Origin: Marinisporobacter sp.
GTDB taxonomy: Bacteria > Bacillota > Clostridia > Peptostreptococcales > Thermotaleaceae
Length of the DNA: 64,000 nucleotides
Assembly: GCA_025210525.1 (NCBI GenBank)
Contig: JAOARP010000039.1
Coordinates: forward strand, 1 to 64,000
Reading direction: 5' to 3'
A program made the position numbers and the translations under genes. The notes beneath the pieces are model-generated. The model did no database searches. It was given only the letters and a program-made list of their open reading frames with translations, and had not been told where the DNA came from. Positions 16,401 through 26,034 of this stretch are shown here, one piece after another; positions within the stretch are counted from its first letter, which is position 1; every line of letters starts with the position of its first letter.

Positions 16401-19400
16401 TATTTTTTAACGTAACAGAGATAGCTGGAATACCCTCTTCATCAGCATCTTTCACACCATCTTCATCTAAGTCATACCAAACTAAATCCCCTATAGAACC
16501 TGCGTATATATATCCAAAGTCTATATCAGATATAGTTTTCTTTGTGCCACTTAATTTTTCTGTAATAAAGCTATTAGAAAGTGGATTTTTGCGATCTGGA
16601 TCAGATACTAATTCTAACTCTATATCAGATGATTCAGTTACTGTTATTTCATATTTCTCTAATGGTAAATCTTCAAATGTGTAAGTTCCATTCGAGTTAG
16701 TTGTAGTGGTACGTTCTATCGTATACTTACTTGTATCAACATTTTTTAAGGTAATGGTAATATTTGAAAGCTTTTCTTCAGCGCTATCTATATTACCATC
16801 TTTATCCCCGTCAATCCAAACAGTCCCTGTAATTTTGCCTGTATGTTTATATCCAAAGTCTACAGTGTCAATAGGTTTAGGTCCTGTTCCTGTTATGCCG
16901 TCTGTTGTACCAGTAGATGGAACGATTAATTTTGTTTGATGATCAAGCTTATGATCTGATGCATATGAATTTTCATATACTTCTAATCCATCAGGATTAT
17001 TTTCATCTGAATAGATATTTAATGTATTTGTATCTACCTCGATTATATATTCTCCTGATTTCACTTTTTCAAACCAATAATAACCATCATCATCTGTAGT
17101 AGCAGTAATATCACTGCCAGAAGTATCTTTTACAGGATTACCATCCTTGTCTTTTAAATAAAGTGTAACGCCTTTGATCCCTTCTTTTGTAGGAACATCT
17201 GTATCGTTAAGTTTCGTTTCTAACCATACATAATCCCCTATTTTACTCAAGGCTTGAACAGAGGCATCATTTTCATCCGTTACATCTTCTAGTATCCCTA
17301 CTAATTTATCCCCATTTTCATCTGAAGGGGTAGCAATAACTTTTGCATTTTCCTTATCAATATTACCGTTAACAGTTGTTTGATAGTAGTAGATTATAAA
17401 ATCATCAGGATTTATACCATCATGTGGTTTTAAAGATTTAGTATCCTTATATTCCTCTAATGGCGTTATTTCTAATGGACTACCATCAGATTTTATGCTG
17501 GTATCCGTTATTCTGATTTTATTAATCTCTTTATTACTAAGATAGGTATCCCCCGTATTACTTATTTTAAAGAAGTATGTAATCGGTTTGCCATGATAAT
17601 CTTCTACTAATTCTTTCGCCTTAGATGGATCCGTTATATTTCCTAAAGCTACTGTTTTTTCTATCTTTACAGATGGTTTTATGATCTTAATATTTGCTGT
17701 ATCACTAGCTGTAACATCAATAGATGAAACAATTTTCCCATTACTATCTAAAGGATTTGCATGAACCACACCAGTATTTGTTTCTAAAGCTTCTCTTACA
17801 GTAGTAGCTTTTGTAAGAACTTTAGATTGTCCTTTAGTTAATGTTAAATCTGGGAAATTTTTTGTCATGCTTAATTGATCATCTGTAACAATAAAATTCG
17901 TTAAGGTAATGTCCTCTTCAGCCGTATTCGTTATAGTAAATTGATAAGTAATAGGTTTACCATCTTGTCTATAAACTTTATCAGCAGGCATGCCATCACT
18001 TGTTAATATTTCTTTCTTAAGTGTTATTACTGGAATAATTTTGTCTACTGTAGCTGAACTTTCAGATTTTGGATAATTTGCTGTATCAATAGTTTCTATA
18101 ACCTTTCCAGTTGTATCTGTTGGTGTTGCTAAAACATTCGCAGTATTTACTATGTCCTTAGAAAGTTTAAAGCTAGGGTCATGATAATAGTAAGCTAGCT
18201 TTTGTCCAGGTGCTAATGGTTTATTTGGATCGTTACTTTTTGAACTTATTAAATTTAGTCCAGATATTGTTTTTATATTAGCTTCTACTATACTTAAAAA
18301 CTCATCTTTAAACATAATATCATTTAAATAAGTATCTCCTGTGTTCGTTATAGTAAACACATACGTAACAAGATCGTCTTTAAGTCCAGTAGCAAGTGCA
18401 TGTCCTTCTTCATTCTCTTTATATGCTCCAATATAAGCTGTCTTCTTTAAAGTGATTTGAGGATTGACTAAATCAACACCTGCTGGATCTTTAGAATGTA
18501 CTGTACTTCCAAGTGATTCTGTCCCATCAACATCCTTTGAAACTGGATTACCATAAGCATATGCATCTGAAGTAGTTGGACTTAAGTCCTTGGTTAATGT
18601 AGTTTCATAATAAAAAACAAGTTCTTCTGATGTGGCTAACTTCGTCATAGCATCAAAAGTAGGATGTGTATTGCTACTAAGGGCTGCTATATATTTTACT
18701 TTGTTAGAGTCACTTGGTGTAGCTCTAGTTATCCCTAAATAATCATCCTTTATTTGGATATTATTTAAGTGTGCATCACTTATATTTTTTACTACAAAGA
18801 TATAAGTGACAACATCATCCTTAAGCCCTTGTACTGAGTTTACATCATTTTTTATAGCGTTATCTGCTTTTGTTTGATCATATGTGCCATGATGGACATA
18901 TTTTTTAAGCTCTATTGCACTATTCGCTACATATGCATGATCCGTAGCTGGAACTGTTTTAGTTTTACTAGAATCTTTTCCTGTAACAGTAGCTGTATTT
19001 TTTATAGCACCAGGTAAATCAGTATCCTTAACAGTATAAAGCTGATCAGAAATAGTTTTCGTCTCCCCTGATGAAAGATCTCCTACATTGATATCTCCTG
19101 TTAGCTTATCATCATTAATAACTACATTTGACAAATCAGCACTACCTATATTTTTAACCTTGAAGGTATATTTGATTTGACTTCCTTCTTTTAAAGGATT
19201 AGTTTTGTCTACTTTTTCACCTGTCTTTTCTAGTGTAATGCCCATAGTATCTACTTCTTTACTATCCTTTGCTTTTTCCTTTGCTTGAGTAGTTTTTATG
19301 TCTGTATGTGTAGCATTTGCTGTATTTTTAAGTTTTGTTGTTGAAATATCAGATTCTTTTACTGTATACGTATAATCCTTCGACCATGTATCACCAGCAT

Positions 19401-22400
19401 TTAAATTTATAGCTTCTGTGAAAATATTTATGCCTTTAATCGAATCCGTCACAGTGATCCCTGTAAGATTTTTGCTTCCTTTATTCTTTACAGTAACCTT
19501 ATAATGAATAACTTCTCTAATAGCATAAGGAGCTTTTGACCCTGCATTTTCAATTACAGTTTTGTCAAGATCTATATGGGCAATGTCTACATCTGCTGTA
19601 TCTTGTGTATCAGCATTATCCCCATAACCATCACGTGTAGCATTCACTGTATTAGAGATCTTTTGTGTACTAGCATCTGATATATCATCTACCTCTTTCA
19701 CTTCATATTTTGCATAAAATGTCTTTGTTTGACCTTTAACCAATGTTGGAATAGGATTACTCAGCTTATTAGTGCATGCGCTATCTGTAAAAATATCTAA
19801 TGTTTTTTCAGTATTTTTACCAGTTGTCAACTTATCTGTAATCTGAATATTTTTTAGATCCGTACCACCATCATTTGTTAAATTTATCGTATATCTTATT
19901 GTATCTCCTATATTTGCAGTAGAACGATCTGCTATTTTTGTAATGGTAAAGTGTTTAATCTTAACATTACATTGATCAGTTTTTGTAAACCTGAGCTGAT
20001 CTTTATCTGGGTCTTCAACAGTAGCAGTATTTGTAATAGATTTAGATGATAGATCTTCTACCTTGATAGTATATTCTTTCGTAACAAACTTAGATCCTCC
20101 TACTGGAATTTCTGTAATCGTTTCAGTCATATTGATTCTTGGATCTTTTACTGTTATATCTTTTAATGCAATACTACCATTATTAGTCACTGTCATTTTA
20201 TATGTGACCTTATCTCCTACTTCTACCTCTGCTAATTTACCATCTGGAGGAGTTATATACGTTCCAGGAGAATCTACCTTTTCAATCTTAGAAACTACCT
20301 TTTCTAAGCTATAATCAGCTATATCTACTTCTACAGTTGATTGTTTAGCAGCCGTATCACCTGTGGAACCACCATCATTTAATTCATTCGCCCACACTTG
20401 AACAGTATTTTGTAAAGGTCCTGGTAAATCTGTTTCTTTTACTGTATAGGTTCCTTCAAAAACATATTCTTCATTTAACTCTAGTTTATCTAATGTTAAC
20501 TCCGTATCTGAAGATTTAGTAATTCTAGCATCCTCCGTGATAGGCTTTGTTGTATCATCAGAATTAACTATGTTCGTAAATCGGAAGTCACTAAGAATAT
20601 CTTTTAGCTTGATATTGTGTAGCGGAACTGTTCCCGTATTCTGTAGAACAAATCTATAGGTAATGGTTTCACCTATATTTACAGGTTTTAAAGGTGCTGT
20701 TGGATTGTCAAAGTTAACTTCAGTATTAGAAGATTTATATTTAAACTTATAAGCTTGTTTCTCCAACTTCAAACCTTCTCCATCATCCGTTGCTGCAACC
20801 AATCCTAAATCAATATGATGATTTTTTTCTGTACCTGTTATAGTAACTTCTTTACTCTTTACTACTCGATAGTCTCCTTCTTCTTTAGAAGATTCTCCAT
20901 CAGAATTTAAACCATCATCAGGATCTTTTATAGGAGTTTCTTTGTAGTAATCTTTAGGAAGATAAAATTCCACATAATATGTTCCAGCTTCTAATTTAGG
21001 GAATAAATAATATCCAGGTGATCCAATTCCAGGAGCATTCTGGCTATGTCTAGGACCTGTTAAGGTTTCATCCTTTTCAATCCAACTTACCCCTTCTTTT
21101 TTAAACAATTTTACTTTAATACCATTAATTCCTGCAGCTTGACCATCATATCCGTCATCTTGGCGTCCATTCTTATCTTTATCAAACCATACGAAGTTTC
21201 CAATCTCACCATTTACGTGGTGGTCAACTTTTATTCCTACCTTAAAAGGTTCCGCTGGCAAAAATACATCCTCGTCAGTTTCACCAATTCCGCTTGTACT
21301 AATGCTATTCCATGCAATCCCGCCATTCATACTTGTAGGATTTGAATCTACAGGAGTTCTCATTTTCCATTTTACTACCAGCTTCTTACCTGGTTCTAAA
21401 CCAGTTCCACCATTAATATTCGTTATGTTAAATTTTAACGATTGAACTTTTGTAATATCTTTTGGTGGTGTTTCAGACCAGTCATCATTACTCGAAGCTA
21501 TATCTTCTCCATAAGGTCCTTTACGTTTTGGGTTTGAAAGTTTACTATAAAAAACATTAGTCGTTGCATTTATAGAACTTCCATTATCATATGTAAAGTT
21601 ACCTTTAGTTATTTGTTCAAGCAAATAGGGTCTCCATGTAGAACCTCTTTTTACATTAGGGCGTAGCACTTCTGAATCCCCAATATGAGAAAGAATATCT
21701 ACAATTTCAATTTCTGTCATCTTAATATTTCCTGTATTCTGAACGATTAACTTATAGTCAGCAGCACCACCAGGGGTAGTACGAGCAGCATCACTTGCAT
21801 TAGGACTATTTGTATATCCATCTACAGGATCAAGATGACCTCTTACCCACTTTGAAGTAGAAAGACCAGGCATCCTATTTACCTTGATAGAAACAGGTTC
21901 TGCTACTAAAATAGTATCCTCTGTAGAGCTATCTTTATCCAAATCATCCCCATCTATTTTTATGAGGGAAGCTTCAGCTAGAAATTTTCCATTGCTTGAT
22001 ACATAAAATTCATTGGCATACTTAGTATCATCAGCAGTAGGTTTTGTATAATCTTTGATTTTTACTTTATATTGTAACTTTAAAGTTTCACCTTTTAAAA
22101 GATCATCACTACTCCAACGCCATATCAATAAAGTTCTATCCCCTATACTATCTTTTGTTAAATCTGGTTTACTTGCAGTGCCACCCACTACCTCTTCTGA
22201 ATTTTCTACAAGCTCGAATCCTTTAGGAAGGATATCTATAAAAATAGGATTTTTAAATAAATCTGTTGCTAACCTAGAATGATTGGTAGCTGATAATTCA
22301 AATAAAATTTCATCTCCTGGATCATACCCTCTCGCACTTTGGGTAAGATCCTTTTTTTCTAGATTAGAGATCCAAGCAGTTTTTAAATAGACCAAAAAGC

Positions 22401-24903
22401 TAATAGTATCTTGCGCTTTTCCTGATGCTTTCTCGCTATCAAATCTTTTGATATATTGATAGTCTAAATACCCATTACTTTGAATAGTTGATCGATCTAT
22501 TGCTGAATCCTTTATTTTTCCTATTAATCGAATCTTTTTTGATAACTGAAAATCTTTAGGAAGTTTATCATTGAATTTTAGCTTTACACCCGTAAGTTGT
22601 TTATCTTTTGTAAAATCTTTTACGGTTAATGTGCTTTCTGTACTCGTATTAAAGCTGCCATCATATTTCATCCAATCACCATCTGTTTTATACCAAAACT
22701 GAAAACTTACAGCTGATGAAGATTTTCCTAAAGAAATGCTCGTATAATCTATGTCAGAAGATAATTCTTGCACCAAAGATGCATCATATAAATCATGCCC
22801 ATGATCTTCTAAATTATCAAAATCAAGATTATATACTACATCATATCCATGATCAAAATGTTTATAAAGTGAATTGTTTGTATCTTCATTGTAATCATCT
22901 ATTGTCAATTCCACTTTAGGAGATGGTGGTGATTGACTGATGAATTTAGTAGTTGCTTTATTTGTATTTTCAACAGAAATAGTACCTGTTCTAAAAGTCA
23001 GCAAGCTTCCAATACCACCAGAACCATTTATAATAGGATAACCTGTGGCAGTAACAGTATTTGAAATACTAGCACCCAATAAATTTTTTGCAATAGGATA
23101 TTCTAAAGTAACTTTGATAGCAGGTGGATTTTTTGTATCTACATCAGTAAACTGCCAATTTACCCAATGATCACCTTCTGTAATGTTAACTTTTCCACCA
23201 TAATCAGATGGTGTAATTGTTGATGTTTTATATGTTGCATTGTCTGGTAAAACATCTTTTACATTTACTGTTTTTAAATCTACATTATAATTACCTGTAC
23301 TATCATAATGACCCGTACTTTTTAACTTAATGGTATACTCAACAGCTAAAGTATTATTGTTTGGATCTGTCTCATCTGGAATCACAACTGCTGAGGGTGC
23401 AGTTTTTTCTAGATACCATTCTTCGTCAGAGTCAATGAATTTAGTAGTAACCTCATCAGTAGCTGGATTAAAAGTTACTGAGCTATTATCATACTTAGAC
23501 TTTCCTGTTCCAGTAATATGATGAATCCGTGTATCATTATGAGCTACCCCTATACCATTATTTCTTGCAGCTATAGGATATGTCAGTCTAATGGTTTTAG
23601 ATAAAGTAACATTTGCATCCACTTCAGAGATTCTCCAAATAAGTTTATTCCCTTCTTTAGTTATACCAGATACGTCAGGAGATAAAATTGTATACGCTTC
23701 ATCATTACCAAGGGTATATGTCAGCACTACATCTTTTAGAGGGATGTCCCCACCTGTCAAGATAAGATTATACTCTCCATCTACTTCCTTTTTTCTTAAA
23801 TCCTTTGTGATGATGATCTCCTTAGGACCAGTAGTCTCTACTTTCCAAACAGCTGTAGATTCTTGAAATGTGATAGTTACAGAATCCGAAGCTTCTTTAA
23901 AAGTAATTTCTTCTGAATGCTTCTCTTTTTCTCCACTCCCTTGATTCATTATGATAGGAAAACCTGTTACAGAGATGGTATTCGTGCGTAAATCACCTTT
24001 CTTTACACCTTGGTCACCACTTTTTCTAAATATTGCATATCTTATTTTGACATCTATAGATGTGGTTTTTCCTGCAGGAACATCCTTTAATGCCCATGTA
24101 AGATTTTTACCTGAAGAGTCTTTAGAAAATGTAACATTTGAATTATTCGGAGTATGGGATACATATGTTGCATTATCAGGTAATGTATCTTTTAACTTTA
24201 CATCCTTTAAATCTATATTCCCATTCTTCAAACTAATTCTATAATTCACATCTATACTTTTTTGATCTGGATTTTTAGAAATTGTAATAGGTATAGGATT
24301 TCCAGATGTAGAATGTTTTTCTTCATTCCCAACGACTACATTTTTCGTAACAATCCAACTAGGACCTAGCTTCATAGTAAGATTTAACGTATTGCTAGAT
24401 GCAGTTGCTATTTCTGAATTAGAGACAACTTTCCCTTCAATCTTACCCGCCTTTAATCCAATATTTGTATCATTCGGATATACACTTGGATTAGGTGCCT
24501 GAAAAATAACTTTTACATCTCCAGACTTCCCTGCACTTAAAATATTTCCAGTAGATCCTTCATCCGCTAAATCAAATGTTATTGTACCATCCTTATGGAT
24601 TGGAACTCCTTTTACATGAGATGATCGTTGATAGTCTTTGTATATGAAACCTTTAGGAATAGTATAGCTTAATTGAACGTCCTGAAAGGATGCAACACTA
24701 CTACCAGAACTATACCTTAATGTAACTGTAACTATATCACCAGGCGCAACCACTGTTTTATCAACAGATTGTGTAATAGAAAGACCATTATCTCCCTCTG
24801 CAAAAACAATAATCTCTAAGAATGGGCTAAAAACTTGTATCAACAGCATAAAAATAGTAAACAAGCTTATATAGTAATGCCTCTTCTTGTAGAGGTACTT
24901 CAT
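13426..24903 (-). CDS. Giant LPKTG-anchored cell-surface protein with DUF11 and SdrD_B-like repeats
   Basis: A 3825-residue wall-anchored protein. Order: signal peptide (about 1-36, with a hydrophobic core and FAEG end); serial DUF11-type immunoglobulin-like repeats (to about 1220); one SdrD_B/Cna-B-like domain (about 1230, GNFVWFDKDKNGRQDD); a second long DUF11 series (about 1390-2540); five further SdrD_B-like domains (about 2550-3140, e.g. GDLVWYDLDEDGVKDADEEG); more DUF11 repeats to about 3600; a Gly/Pro/acidic linker with three GEDDDKTPD-type units (3602-3705); a cadherin-like domain (3708-3785); then LPKTGE near 3796, a membrane segment and the KRKKA tail. It is probably a rod-like adhesin with intramolecular isopeptide bonds. 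The sortase gene at 10.9 kb is the likely processing enzyme. The start ATG follows a purine-rich AAGGGGGGG region. The frame is intact over 11.5 kb, which argues for selection. Confidence 0.93.
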   Translation of the reverse strand: MKYLYKKRHYYISLFTIFMLLIQVFSPFLEIIVFAEGDNGLSITQSVDKTVVAPGDIVTVTLRYSSGSSVASFQDVQLSYTIPKGFIYKDYQRSSHVKGVPIHKDGTITFDLADEGSTGNILSAGKSGDVKVIFQAPNPSVYPNDTNIGLKAGKIEGKVVSNSEIATASSNTLNLTMKLGPSWIVTKNVVVGNEEKHSTSGNPIPITISKNPDQKSIDVNYRISLKNGNIDLKDVKLKDTLPDNATYVSHTPNNSNVTFSKDSSGKNLTWALKDVPAGKTTSIDVKIRYAIFRKSGDQGVKKGDLRTNTISVTGFPIIMNQGSGEKEKHSEEITFKEASDSVTITFQESTAVWKVETTGPKEIIITKDLRKKEVDGEYNLILTGGDIPLKDVVLTYTLGNDEAYTILSPDVSGITKEGNKLIWRISEVDANVTLSKTIRLTYPIAARNNGIGVAHNDTRIHHITGTGKSKYDNSSVTFNPATDEVTTKFIDSDEEWYLEKTAPSAVVIPDETDPNNNTLAVEYTIKLKSTGHYDSTGNYNVDLKTVNVKDVLPDNATYKTSTITPSDYGGKVNITEGDHWVNWQFTDVDTKNPPAIKVTLEYPIAKNLLGASISNTVTATGYPIINGSGGIGSLLTFRTGTISVENTNKATTKFISQSPPSPKVELTIDDYNEDTNNSLYKHFDHGYDVVYNLDFDNLEDHGHDLYDASLVQELSSDIDYTSISLGKSSSAVSFQFWYKTDGDWMKYDGSFNTSTESTLTVKDFTKDKQLTGVKLKFNDKLPKDFQLSKKIRLIGKIKDSAIDRSTIQSNGYLDYQYIKRFDSEKASGKAQDTISFLVYLKTAWISNLEKKDLTQSARGYDPGDEILFELSATNHSRLATDLFKNPIFIDILPKGFELVENSEEVVGGTASKPDLTKDSIGDRTLLIWRWSSDDLLKGETLKLQYKVKIKDYTKPTADDTKYANEFYVSSNGKFLAEASLIKIDGDDLDKDSSTEDTILVAEPVSIKVNRMPGLSTSKWVRGHLDPVDGYTNSPNASDAARTTPGGAADYKLIVQNTGNIKMTEIEIVDILSHIGDSEVLRPNVKRGSTWRPYLLEQITKGNFTYDNGSSINATTNVFYSKLSNPKRKGPYGEDIASSNDDWSETPPKDITKVQSLKFNITNINGGTGLEPGKKLVVKWKMRTPVDSNPTSMNGGIAWNSISTSGIGETDEDVFLPAEPFKVGIKVDHHVNGEIGNFVWFDKDKNGRQDDGYDGQAAGINGIKVKLFKKEGVSWIEKDETLTGPRHSQNAPGIGSPGYYLFPKLEAGTYYVEFYLPKDYYKETPIKDPDDGLNSDGESSKEEGDYRVVKSKEVTITGTEKNHHIDLGLVAATDDGEGLKLEKQAYKFKYKSSNTEVNFDNPTAPLKPVNIGETITYRFVLQNTGTVPLHNIKLKDILSDFRFTNIVNSDDTTKPITEDARITKSSDTELTLDKLELNEEYVFEGTYTVKETDLPGPLQNTVQVWANELNDGGSTGDTAAKQSTVEVDIADYSLEKVVSKIEKVDSPGTYITPPDGKLAEVEVGDKVTYKMTVTNNGSIALKDITVKDPRINMTETITEIPVGGSKFVTKEYTIKVEDLSSKSITNTATVEDPDKDQLRFTKTDQCNVKIKHFTITKIADRSTANIGDTIRYTINLTNDGGTDLKNIQITDKLTTGKNTEKTLDIFTDSACTNKLSNPIPTLVKGQTKTFYAKYEVKEVDDISDASTQKISNTVNATRDGYGDNADTQDTADVDIAHIDLDKTVIENAGSKAPYAIREVIHYKVTVKNKGSKNLTGITVTDSIKGINIFTEAINLNAGDTWSKDYTYTVKESDISTTKLKNTANATHTDIKTTQAKEKAKDSKEVDTMGITLEKTGEKVDKTNPLKEGSQIKYTFKVKNIGSADLSNVVINDDKLTGDINVGDLSSGETKTISDQLYTVKDTDLPGAIKNTATVTGKDSSKTKTVPATDHAYVANSAIELKKYVHHGTYDQTKADNAIKNDVNSVQGLKDDVVTYIFVVKNISDAHLNNIQIKDDYLGITRATPSDSNKVKYIAALSSNTHPTFDAMTKLATSEELVFYYETTLTKDLSPTTSDAYAYGNPVSKDVDGTESLGSTVHSKDPAGVDLVNPQITLKKTAYIGAYKENEEGHALATGLKDDLVTYVFTITNTGDTYLNDIMFKDEFLSIVEANIKTISGLNLISSKSNDPNKPLAPGQKLAYYYHDPSFKLSKDIVNTANVLATPTDTTGKVIETIDTANYPKSESSATVDKIIPVITLKKEILTSDGMPADKVYRQDGKPITYQFTITNTAEEDITLTNFIVTDDQLSMTKNFPDLTLTKGQSKVLTKATTVREALETNTGVVHANPLDSNGKIVSSIDVTASDTANIKIIKPSVKIEKTVALGNITDPSKAKELVEDYHGKPITYFFKISNTGDTYLSNKEINKIRITDTSIKSDGSPLEITPLEEYKDTKSLKPHDGINPDDFIIYYYQTTVNGNIDKENAKVIATPSDENGDKLVGILEDVTDENDASVQALSKIGDYVWLETKLNDTDVPTKEGIKGVTLYLKDKDGNPVKDTSGSDITATTDDDGYYWFEKVKSGEYIIEVDTNTLNIYSDENNPDGLEVYENSYASDHKLDHQTKLIVPSTGTTDGITGTGPKPIDTVDFGYKHTGKITGTVWIDGDKDGNIDSAEEKLSNITITLKNVDTSKYTIERTTTTNSNGTYTFEDLPLEKYEITVTESSDIELELVSDPDRKNPLSNSFITEKLSGTKKTISDIDFGYIYAGSIGDLVWYDLDEDGVKDADEEGIPAISVTLKNNGTGKSITTVTKDGTAGTTKGMYLFENLPKGNYTVTVTMPADKKLKQVSDLVNNKASDSSYEPKNTYICDLDKGEKNLKIDFGYNHTGSISGHVLLDSNSNGKKDTDENIFVIGSKVKLIDPLNKITRDPITIDDTGKYSFEKLPAGDYRVEVEAASHLAPSYNINKNHLDLKLDSDTSVNLMIGEKEVDIDFGYKGTGVIEGVIWQDEENYKVIDTDENLIKGIKVKLMYFDENGKLQVKTTTTKDGGKYAFNELLPREYTVEVDKNDPKLKELLSTYIFKMDLSIIVDKPDITSTVVTLTKEVTSQKEVNFGYRSKIPNLKIKKTANKSEVTIGDSIKYAFTITNTGETVLTNVYLKDELLDLNTNLGDLTVGEAVYVNEEKYPALKEKLEYKTSQKDVKNPIAGKKNAYKIINKATANSDQTNEVSATYEVTLNTNPALELKKTGPQGTVRIGQEVSYTLLLTNEGDTVLHDVYLEDELLNYSEYIGDLSVGESVYSTPKEIKYTVKQKDAPKLVNIATAKSKETGVVKSNEWRVDVQINPNIKFIKTGPKGAVKVGDEIDYILTVINTGDTVLQSVYVEDAMLDFDEFFVYDEFNPDHLEKFYPTKYKKYKVTEEDYWRGFITNTAYASFTVSESVYGSVYKSERVPSTWNIGTITANQNFEIEKTVKNVNGVNGNIARVGDTLEYTIKVTNTGDVRLDDIHVVDPLINLDEKVSIERGTSKTFTETYVITKADETAKKVINTATASHDKVGTKSDSVETTIKSNDSGSGGSGGGDGGSTPDPGEDDDKTPDQGGDDDKTPDEGEDDDKTPDSGGGGGGSVPKQPDEPKQPEEEQPNEVDESEEQEEPKPQEFQEQLEEPQQPDQVKTTQQNIPIGGKIEVSEDSSIKIEKEPEHGQVIIHENGEWEYKPNPDFVGKDTFTITITDENGNEEEIIIEIDVDEIPLGKPDFPKNTKTLPKTGEVGNGVFYLVGMLFVFIGIMLKRKKA
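13950..14060 (-). repeat. In-frame tandem repeat encoding GEDDDKTPD-type units
   Basis: Three consecutive 27-bp units (GEDDDKTPD, QGGDDDKTPD, EGEDDDKTPD variants) in the wall-spanning linker of the giant protein. Such tracts can vary in copy number by slippage. Confidence 0.7.
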
Positions 24904-25044
24904 AAAACCCCCCCTTCCCTATTAAGTTTTTTAAAACAAAAATCTCTAATCTCCCCCTTTCTTTTTATTAAAATTTAATTTCTCATATAAATTTCTCTCA
25001 GTTCAACAAAACCTGAGCTCTTCCACCTCCTTCTAATGGCTATA

Positions 25045-25077
25045 ATTATATACTATGGCCCTCAACAAATTCTAAAC
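25045..25077 (-). promoter_or_regulatory. Promoter-like element copy 1 (upstream of the giant surface gene)
   Basis: A 33-nt element, GTTTAGAA-TTTGTTGAG-N8-GTATATAAT on the minus strand. The same pattern with identical spacing occurs at 25974-26006. The spacing is not sigma-A-like for TTGACA, although the TATAAT end is clear. It could be an alternative-sigma promoter or a promoter with an overlapping regulator site. Confidence 0.5.
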
Positions 25078-25159
25078 AAAACATTTATATCGCTTTTAAA
25101 TTATATTTTTTTACAAAATAGTAATTTTTTTCTGTATAATAGTTAACATATTTCTACAA

Positions 25160-25186
25160 CAAAAAAAAAGATATGTCCTCATATCT
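25160..25186 (-). terminator. Terminator downstream of the small-gene unit
   Basis: On the minus strand AGATATG-AGGA-CATATCT is followed by a run of nine T. Confidence 0.7.
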
Positions 25187-25385
25187 ATAAAGAATACTCT
25201 ATCTATTATTTTTATTAACTTCTACAAAAACTTATTTTACAACAGTTTTTAAACATTCAAAATAGGATTTATAAACTTTACAATTAAAAAATTATATCAA
25301 GACTAATAATAGAAGATACATCAAAAGATGTATTTAAAGAATAAGATTCATTGATTAGATCTTATAAAAGATATGATTAAAATCT

Positions 25386-25562
25386 TTACTTATAAAATAC
25401 TTTACTCCAAAAGGATTTTTTCTTTTTTTCTTCTCTCATAATAGATATATAATTCATTAGCTTTTGATTTTCTGACTGGCTTTGCTCTTTTTGTTTTTCA
25501 TCAAATTCTTCATTAAAACCTTCCATTTCTTGATTTAATGTGCTATCGTATTTTTGATACAT
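25386..25562 (-). CDS. Small hypothetical protein (58 aa)
   Basis: A highly charged 58-residue protein (starts MYQKYDSTLNQEMEGFNEEF, ends KKKKSFWSKVFYK) with a strong AAAGGAG site 9 bases before the ATG. The first 45 residues are Glu/Gln/Lys-rich and probably helical; the end is basic with aromatic residues, which could contact membrane or nucleic acid. It lies 104 bp after another small gene on the same strand, and both follow the second copy of the promoter-like element shared with the giant gene. No family is recognised. The size and ribosome binding site make it a credible real gene. Confidence 0.6.
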   Translation of the reverse strand: MYQKYDSTLNQEMEGFNEEFDEKQKEQSQSENQKLMNYISIMREEKKKKSFWSKVFYK

Positions 25563-25666
25563 GGGTTCTTCTCCTTTCTAGTCATGTTTTCTACAGGCAA
25601 CACCAGTTATACTCTCACTAAATTAGAATATAAATTCACAATATCATATTTTCCTAAAAATTTATG

Positions 25667-25798
25667 TTAGTTATAGTACTTAGCTTGTTTTATATCTCTT
25701 ATTTTGGGATAAGTAATTGATAGATACCTTAAAAACATTAATAATTCTGTTGATTTTCCAATAAAACATATTCTATTTGGTTTTGTAAATTTCACCAT
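25667..25798 (-). CDS. Small hypothetical protein (43 aa)
   Basis: A 43-residue basic protein (starts MVKFTKPNRICFIGKSTELL, ends KQAKYYN) with AAAGGGG 9 bases upstream of its ATG. It has a moderately hydrophobic centre but no clear membrane span. It is the first frame downstream of the promoter-like element at 25974-26006, after a leader of roughly 170 nt, and is followed by the 58-residue gene. I do not recognise it. A second promoter-like TATAAT also occurs in the leader. Confidence 0.45.
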   Translation of the reverse strand: MVKFTKPNRICFIGKSTELLMFLRYLSITYPKIRDIKQAKYYN

Positions 25799-25973
25799 AC
25801 TTAACATCCCCTTTGTGATGTGTCTTTTAAATTCACGATCCTTATTTTTAGGACTTTATACCTATTTTTTATATTATATCATATTTATATATATATCGTA
25901 AAATTTTGACATATTTCCTGTATAATTTCCTAGAAAAAAACAATAATTAATCATAATACAGGACTTTTTTACT

Positions 25974-26006
25974 ATTATACACCACAGTTCTCAACAATTT
26001 CTAAAC
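25974..26006 (-). promoter_or_regulatory. Promoter-like element copy 2 (upstream of small genes)
   Basis: A 33-nt element, GTTTAGAA-ATTGTTGAG-N8-GTGTATAAT. It matches copy 1 at 25045-25077 with identical spacing and differs mostly by transitions. Between 25799 and 26101 nothing else is seen apart from this element and the hairpin at 26035-26064. Confidence 0.5.
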
Positions 26007-26034
26007 AAATTCTTGTTTTTTTCTACAAAATTTT

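Larger units (their letters stand above)
24904..25385. other. Leader and upstream region of the giant surface gene
   Basis: 482 bp without a convincing gene. The minus strand carries a promoter-like element (25045-25077), about 140 nt of untranslated leader containing a small CTCAG/CTGAG hairpin, and the terminator of the small-gene unit (25160-25186). I looked for GEMM and other riboswitch signatures in this leader and found none. Confidence 0.6.

Noticed and set aside
13809-24244. Many open frames on the plus strand opposite the giant surface gene
   Set aside because: They lack ribosome binding sites and known domains, have odd compositions (Leu/His- or Ser/Phe-rich), and mirror the repeats of the minus-strand gene. 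They are shadows of that gene.
24904-25160. A third c-di-GMP riboswitch in the leader of the giant surface gene
   Set aside because: The leader was read on the minus strand for GEMM-I and GEMM-II landmarks (CGCAAAGC, GACAGCC, GTTACCG and class-II elements); none is present.
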